A stretch of DNA of 64,000 nucleotides from Pezicula radicicola (lineage: Eukaryota > Ascomycota > Leotiomycetes > Helotiales > Dermateaceae), in the NCBI GenBank assembly GCA_003008705.1, contig PDUO01000053.1, positions 65,891 to 129,890 of the forward strand, in the 5' to 3' direction. The translations under genes were made by a program, and so were the position numbers. The notes under the pieces were generated by a model, which worked only from the letters and a program-made list of their open reading frames with translations, did not search any database and was not told the DNA's origin. Below, one piece after another: positions 10,829 to 22,699 of the stretch; position 1 is the stretch's first letter, and the number at the start of each line of letters is the position of its first letter.

Positions 10829-12920
10829 ATGTCACTCGCATCTCGGCGGGCCACGATAATGACTCCTCCCGAGCCCGCCGCCGATGTTCTACATCTTATA
10901 TCTACAGCTTGTGCCGCAATAGTCCTATTAATTCTCCCCGTAAGACTTTGGATGCTTCGCAGTTTGGGCATTAGAAGTGTTCCAAGCTGGAAAGGGCGCT
11001 TCAAAGCGGTGAGTATCTTAGCATCTCCCTCCTAACTCGGGAAACCTAAAGCTTCTCCCTTGACCTAATCATCATGTCTGTCGCTAGACTCTCGGGCTAT
11101 TACTTTCCATTACATTGTTCGTGCACTGGACAAAGCTTTCAAGCTTAGATGTTCAGCATGAGGCGCATTTTCGCTTCTCCCTATTGGCCTCCTCACTTGC
11201 GTCGCTGGGCTTCGGTCTACTTTGGTTCCTAGAACAGCGGCGCCCTTATCGACTATTAGATCTAACCACGCGATATCTTCTTGTGTCGGTACTGTGCGAT
11301 GTCGTCTATCTAACCCTGCCATCTAACCTTACGGGGCATGCGACTCTCTCTCGGCCGGTGCTTCTTCGCTGCCTCATGCAATCGACGCTGTTAATCTTTG
11401 AATATGGCACGCAGCGCCCCGCCGCCCTGGAAGTAGGTAGCAGGCAACAATCTCCCGAGGAGCTCCACGGCCTCTCCAGTCGGCTCCTGTTTCTGTGGAT
11501 CAACCCAATCCTCCTTCGGGGATATAAGGATGTTTTCACCCAAGCCGATATGCCACCGCTCAACCAAGACATGATGCCAGAGTCCACAAGAAAGGCAATG
11601 GTGGAGATATGGGCTCAACGAGGTCAGCAAAGAGCCCTCAAAATCGCTTATCGTTTTCGCTTCTCACTTGTGGAATAGTCAAACCCGAAACGCAGAAGAG
11701 TTTGTCCCTGGCTTTGCTGAAGTGCCTGAGAACACCATTCTTTGCTGCTATTGTGCCGCGACTTTTGTTAATCTTCTTCCGGTATTCGCAGCCCATTTTG
11801 ATTAACCGGTCTGTCAAATACGCTACGGCCAACCCTGCTGCCCCCGAGAGCTACAACGGACAGTGGCTTGTAGTATTTGCCGTGGCAATATATATTGGCA
11901 TTGCCGAAATGGTTTATGAGATATGGGCTCAGATTGTAGAAGTGTTGATTGGCATATAGCTTCTGCCTGGTCAGGTTGGGTGGATCTGGCCGCTTCCGCT
12001 CTTTCTTATTTATTGTAAGTACCTCATTCCACGACTCCCTGCGTTGGCTGGTACTAAAATAAGGTACCTACGTAGTATGCTCTCACATAAGTCGATTTGT
12101 TGCAAAGTACTTACAGCCTGGCTAGAAGGCTTGGAATAATACAACACAAGATCGTATAGCTACTATAAGCTTAATACTCAAGACGATGAAAGTTATTAAG
12201 ATGCTGGGATTCTAAGACCATCTAAATCATCGCATTTAGAAGCTTCGAGAAATAGAGCTCTAGACAGCCGTAAAACTAAGATAGGTCATGGAATACTATA
12301 ATGCATTAGGTTTGTTATAAGACTAGATGAGTTTTGACTACTGTCCGCTGTACAAGCTAATAGATAATAGCCAATGCCCTTAGGATATTCTCCCCAGCTA
12401 TTACACTAGTTATGTTTACAGTGATATCCGCGGCCAAGGGTCGTAGGCTGGAGACGGACACTGTATTTACTACCGTAGCTATCTTGAGTATGGTCACGCA
12501 TCCTGTAAACATGGTAATGACAATTGTACCCCGCGTAGTATCAACGCTCTCGGGATTCGGAAGGATCTAAGTATTCTTACTTTAGCCACCGTTACAAGTA
12601 AATCGTAGGGAGTTATTAAAAGCTCCTCTGGCTTAGAATTCAGCACCTAGCTAACTAGTAACATCCGGCCCTACTATACGGATCAGCGAAGTTCAAATCA
12701 GCTATCTATAAGTTCTCTTAGAGAACATTAACATTAATATAGCCACTGGAACACTCACTGTTATATCTGGTCCTACTAGTAGCGGTAAATCGACTCTATT
12801 GCGTGTAATCCTTGGAGAAGCAATCCCCACTCATGGATCAATCTCTGTATCCACGCAACGGATAGCGTATCCAGCACTTATTGTAGACTTGCCCAACTAC
12901 CCATAGAAACACTCGACGCG
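10829..12920 (+). pseudogene. ABCC-type multidrug transporter, 3'-truncated and full of stops
   Basis: The N-terminal TMD0 and linker are well preserved (10829-11630; includes LHGLSSRLLFLWINPIL, a typical ABCC segment), then TMD1 (RTPFFAAIVPRLLLIFF). Downstream the frame is readable only through stops: FVAKYLQP, MKVIKMLGF and RLETDTVFTTVAILSMVTH are conserved ABCC blocks. Stops replace Gln within them (after YLQP, in GF-stop-DHL, in RI-stop-KLRE, in GRI-stop-VFL), and one replaces the Trp expected after EL. The first nucleotide-binding domain reaches Walker A (GPTSSGKST, about 12760-12790) and then fades. The second half of the transporter is absent, and PKS sequence starts within about 40 bases. 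It once probably exported a secondary metabolite. Confidence 0.85.
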
Positions 12921-12945
12921 TTATTGGCATGAAAGTCTCGCTAGT

Positions 12946-15929
12946 TTGGATTATAGATTCAAAAAGTTCCCGCAGCATAATCTACTTGGTGACAAGGTAC
13001 TGAGGACACTTTGGCAGTCCCCTTCGTGGCACAAGACCCTACGCTTTGACGACCTGCCTTGGTTGAGAGATCATAGGGTTGGGTCAGAGATCTTTTTCCC
13101 CGGGGCCGGCTATATGGCCATGGCACTAGAAGCTATTCGTCAGATGATGTGGGTAACAGCTGGCCCAGAAGACGTGCCAGATCTCGAACCACAGTCCGAG
13201 TACCCGCTCCATCCCGCATGTATGGATGACCTCGTGCAGGCTGTATTTCCCGCGCATTATCACGCAAGCTTCTGTCCAATGCATCCGTCTTTGATCCTCT
13301 TCATCATGGAACTCAAGGGCCTCGTCTTCACCCTACTGAACGGCCAGCTCTGTCAGCCTATACTGGCGACGGCGACGGCGACCCAATGGATAGCTATCCA
13401 GACCATCATCCAGCCACTCAATGCCGTCTGTCACGGTGTCTTCCGCACCATCCGCTGTGAGGAGCCGCAACTTCGTCTGGTGACCCTGGACATCGAGTCA
13501 AGCACAATTAAGACCTTGCCGCAGACTATCACGGCCATGGGCCGAGTTCTACGTGATTTTCACTCGCCATCAACTGTTCGCCTTGTCTCAGAAAAGCTCG
13601 ACACCCTTGACTCGCTGGCATTTGTCGAGGTCGGAGACGGGAAGCCGCCAGTATTGGGGCCCGACGAAGTTGAAGTCGAGATCTTTGCGTTGGGTTGTAA
13701 CTTTAAGGATGTTGCTGTAGCCATGGGTATCGTTCCTGAGGACCAGAAGCGGCTCGGAATTGACGGTGCTGGGGTTGTGGTTCGCTTGGGTGATGCTGTG
13801 AAGGACCGCCGAATTGGCCAGCGAGTCGCAGTTCTTCGCAACGGTTGCTATGCTAACAGAATTACTGCTTCATTCAAGGCTACTGTTCCCATACCGGATT
13901 TTATGACATTTGAGGAAGTAGCCACTCTCCCCGTCGTGTTTGGCACCAGTATCTATAGTCTCTATCACCTCGCTAATTTGCGGCGACGGCAGTGTGTCCT
14001 GATACACTCGGCTGCGGGTGGCATCGGGGTGGCCTGTGCCCAGCTGTGTCAACGTCTTGACTGCGACCTGTTTGTCACTGTCGGAAATACAGAGAAAAGA
14101 GAATTTTTGAAGCAAGAATTTGGGATTCCGGACAATCGCATCTTTTCCTCGCGTTCCACATCATTCGGGCGTAGTATCCGCGACGCAACTCAAGGTTATG
14201 GCGTCGACGTCGTCATGAACTCGCAGACAGGCGAACTGCTGCACGAGAGTTGGTCCCTACTCGCGCCCCCGGTGGAACTATGGTTGAGATCGGGAAGAGA
14301 GACATTCTTGACCGAAATTGGTTGCCCATGGATCCATTTGCATACAATCGTTCTCTCCGCAGCTTGGATCTCAGTACTTTGCCACTGGACGTAATTAGCA
14401 GGTGAGTATCCGCTCCAATCATTTCTTGCTACGCAAATCATGGACTTTGTCACTGACTAGGTTTCCAGAGTCCTCAGCGAGCTTTCTGTGCTTGTCCGCG
14501 GCGGTCATGTCAGACCCATCAAGCCACGGAGAGATTTTGGCTATCATGAAGTTCCCGCCGCCCTACAACTCCTCCGAACTGGAAGCCAGATCGGAAAGGT
14601 AGTCATATCGAATGGCCCAGATACCAGAATTATTGTACCGGTAAGTATAGGTCCTTATCAACGAACATGGCTTCCTAGGCAGAGCGCTGATAACCAACCT
14701 TCAGGTTCGGCCAGCCAAACGGGACCTTGGCCTGCTTCTGCAGCGAGAACACGCTATATTTATTGTTGGTGGGTTGAAGGGGGTTTGTGGAAGTCTCGCG
14801 GTTCATCTCGCGCGGCAAGGAGCCAAGCATCTGGCTATCATGTCACGCAGTGGACATCAAGATGAAGAGTCCAAGTCTGCTGTCCGCAACATATGTGCCT
14901 TGGGATGCACTGTCGACTTGCTTCAGGGTGATGTGACGAGCGTTCAAGACGTGCAGCGCTGTTTTAGCGAGGTCTGCGTCCCGATTGGAGGCATTATTCA
15001 GGGTGCAATGGTCCTCAGAGTGAGTTGAAGTTCTCCTAGCTCCCATCCCCTGCTATCCTGACTGAGTTCTAGGACCGTACTTTTGCCTCCATGTCCCATG
15101 TCGAATTCACTGAAGCTCTCGCATGCAAAGTGCAAGGAACTTGGAACCTCCATACTGTCTCCTTCGAAACCCGGCAACCGATAACCTCCTTTGTTACACT
15201 GTCATCTGTATCTGGCCTCGTCGGCCTGAAAGGACAAGCCAACTACGCCGGTGGCAACTTGTTCCAGGACGCTCTTGCTACTTACCGACGTGGGCTAGGC
15301 TTGCCGGCCATCAGCGTCAACTTGGGACCAGTCGAGGATGTTAGTGTGATTAACGAGAACGAGAGTCTCCAGGACAGATTCGACGATAGGTTTTGGAAGG
15401 GTATTAACGGGATCCTATTGCGACGGATCCTCGACTATGCTCATTTGCAGCAGCTGAGTAATCCGGAGCAGCGGTTGAGCAACACCGGGGAGACACAGTT
15501 GGTCACGGGCATCAAAGTGCCGCAGCCCGCAGACAGCCCGCTTTTGAACGACGTGCGCTTCTCTGGTCTGCGCACATCCTCTCAAGCTAGCACCCAAAAC
15601 ACAGCCGCTACGCAAAAGGACAAAGAAGTCCAAAGCTTCCTCCTTGTCGCCCTGTCCTTGAGTCCTGATCCTACAGTACTCCTCTCAGCTGGAGTGGCGG
15701 CCATGTCAGCCCAGTTTTCCAAGCTGCTGAGTCTAAATAGTCCCATGGACCCGGCGCGGCCGCTCGGCGCCTACGGAATGGACTCGCTGGCAGCGGTGGA
15801 GTTGAGGAATTGGGTTCGGGGACGATAAAGGTAGAGCTAACCACCTTGGAGGTGATGAATGCAGTGAGCTTGGTGGCTCTGTGTGAAAAGATGATTGCGA
15901 GGATGGGTGTATCGGCGAATGGGAAATGA
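12946..15929 (+). pseudogene. Highly reducing PKS relic: partial DH, ER, KR, ACP; KS and AT missing
   Basis: The fragment begins inside a dehydratase domain (HNLLGDKV, DLPWLRDHRV, FFPGAGYMAMALEA) and jumps to its second half (YPLHPACMDD), so part of the DH is deleted. Next is a well-kept enoyl reductase (ALGCNFKDVAVAMG; NADPH motif AAGGIGVA). After introns near 14400 and 14640 comes a ketoreductase (VGGLKGVCGSLA; SSVSGL...NYAGGN with the catalytic Tyr), then an acyl carrier domain with GMDSLAAVEL carrying the phosphopantetheine Ser. Just after it, a GGGG run (15818-15821) shifts the frame to a stop at about 15828; the other frame continues in good sequence to a natural-looking stop at 15927-15929. 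No ketosynthase or acyltransferase is present, so it cannot make a chain by itself. Confidence 0.9.
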
Positions 15930-18620
15930 GTGAGAAGGTGAAATACGAGTGGTTATAGGTGCCGAGATGGGTGAGATGGCTCCTGACTTATGTTTTCATC
16001 TATTTGGATCTTCGGTGTCGTACTTATCAGCTTCATAGACGTTGGACTTCCTCTATCTGGTAGTAAAAGGTGTGAGTATTAACATCGCCCGGTTGAGACC
16101 CGTTAGAGCTAGATTTCGTAGATTCAAAAGCTTCCATTCCCTTATTCGATCACTTGTAAGTAATACAGTAGTATATGGTTGATTGCTTGTGGTTCCGAGG
16201 GTTAGCCTGACTCCTTTCCCCTTGTCGTTACAGTATCCTAGGCAACGCCCTAGTGGGGACAGATGAGACCTCTCTACCTACCATCGCTCACCCTACCTTA
16301 CCTATTGATTTTCAGCCATTAGGACTAGAGCTTTAAGGGCTGAATGGCTTCGCCATTTATATTAACTAAGAAGAATAGTACAGCAGGTCGTTGGCTTTAG
16401 ATAGTGGTTAAGGGCACGAGCCTCCACGTTACTCTTGTTTCGCTTCTAAGCCCTATAGAATAATAGTGCTAACAAATAGTATAGGTACTATAGAAACTCG
16501 ATAGATTTAACCTACACTAGTATTTTAGTGTAGTTTCTTCTTTTTATAATACTAGTCTTAAATTAAGAGTAAATTAAATGGGTGATACTCTGCGAGCTCA
16601 CATGTCTTTTTAGAAGGCATGAATTTTATATTATATAATTCGATTTCGAAGCCCATATTAGTAGCATTTGCCATGCCCATATAATTCGATTTTGGAGCCC
16701 ATATTAGTGGCACTTGCCATACCCATATAGCCTCATATAGCCGAAGGCATTCCTGCCTTAGGCCTCTACTTTCAAGTTTCCTACTTTTCATGCATGAAAT
16801 TACTTCGCAACAGCCTCCGTAATAGGGAATTTTTCTCACCAAGAATTTACCAAGGTACAGGAAATTTCACAGCAACCGTTTTCTTTCCGGGACATTCTTC
16901 TTATCTGTCGTACCTCCTTCTAAGAAGCATATTAATAAACTATAATTATACCCTACTATAATAGTTATTAGAAGTCAATAAGGCGATTGGTAGTATTACT
17001 AAGCTTAGCGCTATATTGCTTAGGTATTTAAGGAGCACTAGATTATCAAAGGCGCCTGTTCTAGCCGTCGTCGTCCTAGTCGGTGCACCTACTAACCTAA
17101 GCCGAATCCCCTTGCTAGAGCCCCTAATGCCAAGGCGAGTCTCGCTTAGTGCCTGGTCTCCGTCTATAGGACCATATCGAGCTAGACTTTGCTACGGAAG
17201 GCTCCTGTAGGTGGGTTAGCTGGGTCATAATCGCCTGAATCTTTAGATCTGAAAAAATGAGGGAACAGGAGAGAGATGATTCGGCTGGGCGAGGAGGTGC
17301 TACAAGACCGCTCATGGGGGCGGGAGAATGTGGTGCAGGGAACGAAGAGGTGTGTGTAGGAGGTCGTGCTCGTTTGGTAGAAGATGAAGATGTCCCGGAG
17401 AAGTCGTTTTGATGTGATCTCTTTGGGGTAGGTGTATGGGTAGAAACAGAAAGTGTTATATATGTCCGCTGCTGGGGCACAGTAGCCTGCCTGAAAGGTA
17501 ATTAGAAGTGAAGAAGAAGTAGAGAAGTTGAGTTGCGTGAGTTGCGCGTTGCGGAAATGTTTGCTGCGTGATGAGCATTGTGCGCTTCATGTACTTTAGA
17601 TAAGCGAGTGGGCAAGATTGAGGGTTTACAAAAATTAAGTAACGAATGCCAATACGCAGGCTGCGGCGCCTGTTGCTTTGTCTTTTTGCGTTGCTACACT
17701 GCTGAAACAGTATAAGAATGGTACTACTATTGCATTATCTACTAGGTTGTCGGTAAGTTGCAACTTGCGTAGGGAGGCCCATTTAACCTCTGTAGTTTGT
17801 ATACACAATACAACTCCCAATTGCCACCGCATGTAAGTGGCAATCATGTTGCCCATTCGATATACCTTACTAACAGGGTTGGAAAGCTTAAGAAGACTTG
17901 TCCATGAGCATATGCTGCCGGCTCTAGAGAGGTGCTCTGTCAGTCTAAGTCGTTTGTCTGACATCGCAAAATTCCAAGGCTCTAATGAGAATATCGGATC
18001 CTCAAGTCAACGAATCAGTCTCATGATGGACACTGTCATCTCCGGAGGCTAGGTAAATAGTAGGAATCGAGGAAATCAAGGCTGTCGAATTATATGAACT
18101 TTATTCGTGACTTCGGGAGTTTCGCAGACGTCTGAATGAAGGGCTTCGTGGGTGTTAGATTTGGTGAGTATCGGATTTCGTAGTTTTGTGGCGGAGAAGA
18201 GATGGCTTGGCAGGGTTGCGCTGGGTAGGTCTCAGTGGTACAGGCTCTTGGTCTTCGAAATGACTCGGGCCAATCTCTTGGACTTGTTTCAAGACTCCAT
18301 TACTTTGGTATTCATGGCTTTGCGTTTGGCTGGCTCCATTACTGAAAGACGTGATAAGCTCTGGCTCTGGCTCTGGCTTAATGGGTCACAGTGCAGGTTG
18401 CCTAGCTTGAAGAGGAAGGCATGCATGTGCCCTGAAAGCTGCTTTTGGGTAATTGGTGGGATTTGTAGAGTTTGAGGGTTGGCATGGAAAGGAGACTTCA
18501 ATATATCGTATCAGTGACCTCGGCGCAGCTTGTGTGCAATGTTGGCGCCGGGTAAGGCGAAACGGTATGACTTCGAGGGGCGATATGTCGGGGGGGCTGC
18601 AAAGGAACAATGGTTGGGTT
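15930..18620. other. Gene-poor region with two unassigned minus-strand ORFs
   Basis: Mostly unannotatable. Two minus-strand reading frames (17480-17124, 118 residues, Ser/Thr/Pro-rich; 17964-17635, 109 residues, partly hydrophobic) begin with ATG but have no motif I recognise and no clear introns. They may be relics or chance. A 46-bp tandem duplication lies at 16635-16726. Confidence 0.3.
16635..16726. repeat. 46-bp tandem duplication
   Basis: Two adjacent units (16635-16680, 16681-16726) share ATAATTCGATTT, AGCCCATATTAGT and TTGCCAT with a few transitions. A related string (cccatata followed by ttcgatttt and agccca) reappears near 33090-33115, and looser forms occur near 32945 and 32995, so this may be part of a dispersed repeat. 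Confidence 0.7.
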
Positions 18621-18636
18621 GAAGATAATTCCACAA

Positions 18637-18790
18637 GTTTGACCACACGTGACATGTGTGGAAGAATTCTCGTGACACATGTGGAAAAATCCTTCCACAT
18701 TCATCACGTGAAGTCGAACATGTGGAAAATATTTTTCCACATTCGTCACGTGTTGATAAACTTGTGGAAAGATCTTTCCACGAGAATGAC
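18637..18790. promoter_or_regulatory. Array of TGTGGAA/TTCCACA palindromes with three CACGTG sites
   Basis: Immediately upstream of the Ulp1-type gene. Palindromes: 18679-18700 (8-bp arms), 18720-18742 (perfect 10-bp arms, 3-bp spacer) and 18764-18781 (perfect 18-bp GTGGAAAGATCTTTCCAC). CACGTG occurs at 18646, 18705 and 18747. Half-sites recur at roughly 20-40 bp spacing and stop about 40 bases before the chosen ATG. This could be a multi-site operator, but a decayed tandem inverted repeat is also possible. Confidence 0.65.
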
Positions 18791-18820
18791 ATCAGCGGGA
18801 CAAATAATTATCCACGCGCC

Positions 18821-21800
18821 ATGTCGACTACATCTAACACACACGCTCTCTTCGTCCGTAACAAGATGCCCTTGAGTGTTGTAGATGCTGTGCGAGAATT
18901 CCGGGCATCGGTTGATGAGGATCTTGATAGTATTCAACATTCTCGGGGCCAGGTTCTCCAGAAGTGGGAATCTCTTCGCGCCGCATTTGTATCCGAATGG
19001 CGTCGAGGTCTGCAACACCTCTCCTTCCAAGAATGGGCATCTCAGAATCCAGACCTTCAGGACCGGCGACTACTCCGTAATATTAGCATCCTGGAGCATC
19101 AGGGCCATTATCAGGCTCTGCAGCCGCGGAAACGAAGCATTGTCGACAAGATCATCCATCGACTCCACCTCGACAGCTTCTGGGAGCTCTATTTCTCGCT
19201 GGGCAGCGACCTCATTACCTCGCGCAGGGCCTTGGAGCTTCTGCTCCGTACACTCAAGCGCTTGCCCGATCTTACCCTCTCCCAGATCATCCCGGCCTTG
19301 CGCATTGAACGAGACAAGCGTGTGCAGTCCCGAAAACGTGGCACCGTGAAAGATTCAACCATCTTCACTGCAGAAGACTTATCATTTGCATTTGCTGGCC
19401 AAGTCGACCATAATCACGACGAAGACGACGGCGGCGGCAGTGAGGGCACAGCTGCAGTGGACGAGGACGAGGCTGAAGCACAAACGGGGGCTGGCAGCGA
19501 GTCCGACACAGACATCGAGAAAGACATCGAGACGAACGCCGAGCAGCCAGAGTCGCATTCAGAGGCAGATTCACAGCTCGCCAGACTGGCACATGTCACA
19601 GTTAAGCGTGCAAGACCTGTTGCGAATGCGAGGGCAAAACGGCAGCGTAAGCAAGATCTTTGGCCTTTCTTGACTTGAGGATTTCTAGCAGGCTGACACG
19701 TTATTACAGGACTCAGAGAGTCATCTCCAATGCCTGCCACACCAGAAAAAGGCCGTCGGTACCCTATCGATATTCCCTTTGAGCCTGATGATTCCGAGCC
19801 TTACCTTTTCCAATCCTCACCGTGGCCACCAAATCCGATTAAATCGCGCGACCAGACCCCAGACTTGCGTACCACTTCCACCACCTCGACAGGACGGGAG
19901 GAAAACAATTGGGACCTTGGCGGTACCCGGGGTATTTACGAGAAGGAGCACACTATACCTCAGGAGGAGTTGGGAGGAGCTGAAGGAGCTGCAGAAGGCA
20001 TAGGGTCACCCGCCATGGATACCTCTCCCTCAGATCCTACTACAAAGCAGACCCATACTGCGTCACCGGGAGGAGAAGTTAGCAAGGTGTCCAGCGCGCG
20101 AGCTTTGGGATCTGTGACTTCGACAACACTTATGGATCCTACAACTTCTCAATCTGCCATAGCACGTCTTTGGCCACCTAACGGAATGCTTTTGATTGGC
20201 AAAATACCGTTGAATGCTGCCGACATGGCGACATTAGATCCTGGATGTTGGGTTAATGACAATATCATAAACGCCTATGGGGAATTCTTGAAGTCCCAAG
20301 AAGGAGGATCAAGAATCTCTATCCAAAGCTCATTTTTCTACAGTAAGCTCACTGGTGGCATCGGATCTGAAAAGATAGGCTACGCCGCAATCAAACCATG
20401 GATGACGAAACAACAAATCTTCAATTACCAACATCTGGCTGTTCCTGTTAACCATAGAAACAAGCACTGGACTCTGGCAATCATTACAAACTTACCATGG
20501 TACAAATCTTTGATCCCCACATCTTCCTCTATACCCAAGCCCCCAATCATAACTCCCAAGTCATCAATCATAACGATAGATAGCCTTGACAGTACTGGGT
20601 CTGCGGCTAACAAGGAGATCTCGTCTCATTTGCGAGCATTCATTGTTGAGGAGGCGCTCTGTAAACTTGGTGTTCGGGTTAACCCATCAGATGTTCTCTG
20701 GTTCCATGGTACAAACCTTCCACTTCAGTCAAATGGGTTTGACTGTGGAATATGGGTCATGTTATATTTACGGGAACTAGTACATCACACAGAGAGGTTC
20801 TTTGATATCTTAGGTTACGGCAAAATTCTTGATCTCGACGTTCCTGATGGACGGAAAAGCGTGCGGGAGTTGTTCGACAGTCTGAGAAGAGCCAATCTAA
20901 CCAAGCCAATACTTAACATGGAAAGTTCATCTACCGCGAAGCTTCCACCGTCTCAGCAAGGAGCCGTATCTAGCAAAGCCTCGCCCGCTAAAGACCAGTG
21001 TCACCCACAGGAACAAGCTCACTACCTTCCAGAGAAGGCGTTTGTATTGGATTATGTGGATGTGGAAAAGCTTCCACAGTCTCAGCAAGGAACGTCGTCC
21101 AGCCAAGACTCTCCTAATGATAATGAGCCTTTCCCGCTTAGCAGGCTATTTTCGTACATCGGTCCATCCCTATGTCCAACAAGACAACACCAGTCGAATG
21201 AAGTTCAGCCACCATCTTATCAACAATTACGCAGCAGTAAGACTAATCGCGACGCGATCCCCAGCACACGTGACCCGCCTACCACGCACCCGCCCACAGA
21301 TCACAGCACCTCTCCGTCCGTGATCGATATACCTACTGGACTCGACCTATACTTTGAGCTTTCCGGCGTTCAGTCGTCCCTGCGGATACAAATCAAAGAA
21401 GATATTAAAGCAAGACAGGTTTTCCTTATTAATCGAAGCCTGTGGATCTCTATATCGCGCGCAAGAATTATGGCGGACCCATGCGAGTCAGCCTACTTGA
21501 CGGAAGATGTTCTTATGATAGGCGATAGTGAGTACAATCCAAGAAACAACGCTGCTCCGGACCAACACCAGGCTGTAATGCACCGCCTTCAAGTTTTGAA
21601 GTTCAGGAAGTTAGAAATCGAGGATCTTCACAAGCTACTTGAATGTTGTAAATCATGCCTCGTAGTCCTCTCTACGAAGTACAGGAGCTCCACCAATGCT
21701 TATTACGAGGAATTGAGACAGCTCAAAGCCGCTAATCCCGAAGCTTTCCCTGATCGTTTTCGCTGTCGCTGGGTTGCAGATCTCTCGAAAGCGATCGCTG

Positions 21801-22033
21801 ATGTAGAGGAAAATATCACTAATACAGAGCAACTCGTCTCCAGCACCGAGACATGTTATCTCCGGATACTTGGCACCCAAGATAATATACATCAAGCGAT
21901 CCTCTTCTTGTCAACAAGAATTCTTAATGCGGAAAAATCGCTCTGTATGTATTATTCTGGAGTGAGCTCGGGAGTTTCGCAGGAAGGCGAAGAGCCAGCT
22001 TCAAAGAAAGTAAAGTATGAAAGGCTTACTTGA
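18821..22033 (+). CDS. Helical N-domain plus Ulp1-type (C48) cysteine peptidase, two exons
   Basis: Two long reading frames are one gene: intron 19647-19709 (GTAAGC...TTACAG) joins them in phase, giving 1049 residues. Residues 1-180 look helical and basic; 200-260 are acidic and low-complexity; a basic KRARPVANARAKRQR stretch follows and could be a nuclear signal. The Ulp1/SENP-like domain spans about 430-640: LDPGCWVNDNIIN, His528 in NKHWTL, Asp566 in TIDSLDS, Gln615 and Cys621 in LQSNGFDCG, the catalytic set of SUMO proteases. The Gln-Cys spacing of six is canonical, but His-Asp is 38 rather than about 17 because of a Pro/Ser-rich loop. The C-terminal 250 residues contain a probable coiled coil. 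Expected activity is removal of SUMO or a similar modifier. No disabling change is seen. Confidence 0.8.
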
Positions 22034-22232
22034 GGTGTATTTGCGATAAATTTTTCTTTCATTGTAGTAACAGAAACAAGTGTAATAATCAAGATAATAA
22101 TAGTAATTAACACAACTTTGAAGATATCGACCATCCCTTTACATTGGCGCGATTATCACCATCGCCTCTCTACAAGAAGATTGAGCTGACTCCAGCCCTG
22201 ACGCATGTGTTGAGGAAGCTTGCCATGCTTTA

Positions 22233-22690
22233 GATATCCGGAATGGTGCGTGGTATGACCAAGGAGCCTGGTAGATTGAGATCGGTCAAGTTAAACGATA
22301 TTATTAAAGTTGCAATTCCCGCTTTCGTAGTTTCCTCTTGAGTCAAAGCATGGATCCCCAATACTGTATGCAAACATGGAACAAAAATCGAATTATTGAA
22401 ATTGCTCCTATACCTGCCCCGAACATAATGAAACTTCAGTCTTTTGCTCTACCTCTTCCAAGATATGTACAATAAACGTTCGAATATCTACAAAGGCTTG
22501 CTGTACTTTGATTCCCCGTTGTTCAAACAACAACACCTCAGCCTCATCCATTTCTTTCCCATCATGTTTTTCTTTCTTTTTGGCAATTACTTCTTCGACA
22601 GCTTCAATCAGGTAATCAGTAGTAGATTTAAGATCTACACTATAGGCCAACATGTATCGTTCAACGACCGGAACATAGCGGTGTACTCAT
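22233..22690 (-). pseudogene. Unassigned helical protein fragment
   Basis: The minus strand reads VVERYMLAYSVDLKSTTDYL and continues as a charged helical segment to about 22410; after a probable intron (GTATAG...) it continues to PRTIPDI and a stop near 22233. Upstream, toward 22870, similar helical pieces (IKTIALTILNSHIEENW) are visible but interrupted by stops. I do not recognise the family. The gene appears 5'-broken. Confidence 0.3.
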
Positions 22691-22699
22691 CGCATCCGA

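Noticed and set aside
18386..18800. Several overlapping frames on both strands
   Set aside because: They read through the palindrome array, so similar peptides appear on both strands; not genes.
19365..19740. Minus-strand frames rich in Ser/Arg
   Set aside because: Antisense shadows of the acidic low-complexity segment of the Ulp1-type gene.
21952..22134. Small hydrophobic minus-strand frame
   Set aside because: It overlaps the 3' end of the Ulp1-type gene and AT-rich flank; the hydrophobic residues come from AAT/TAT-rich sequence.
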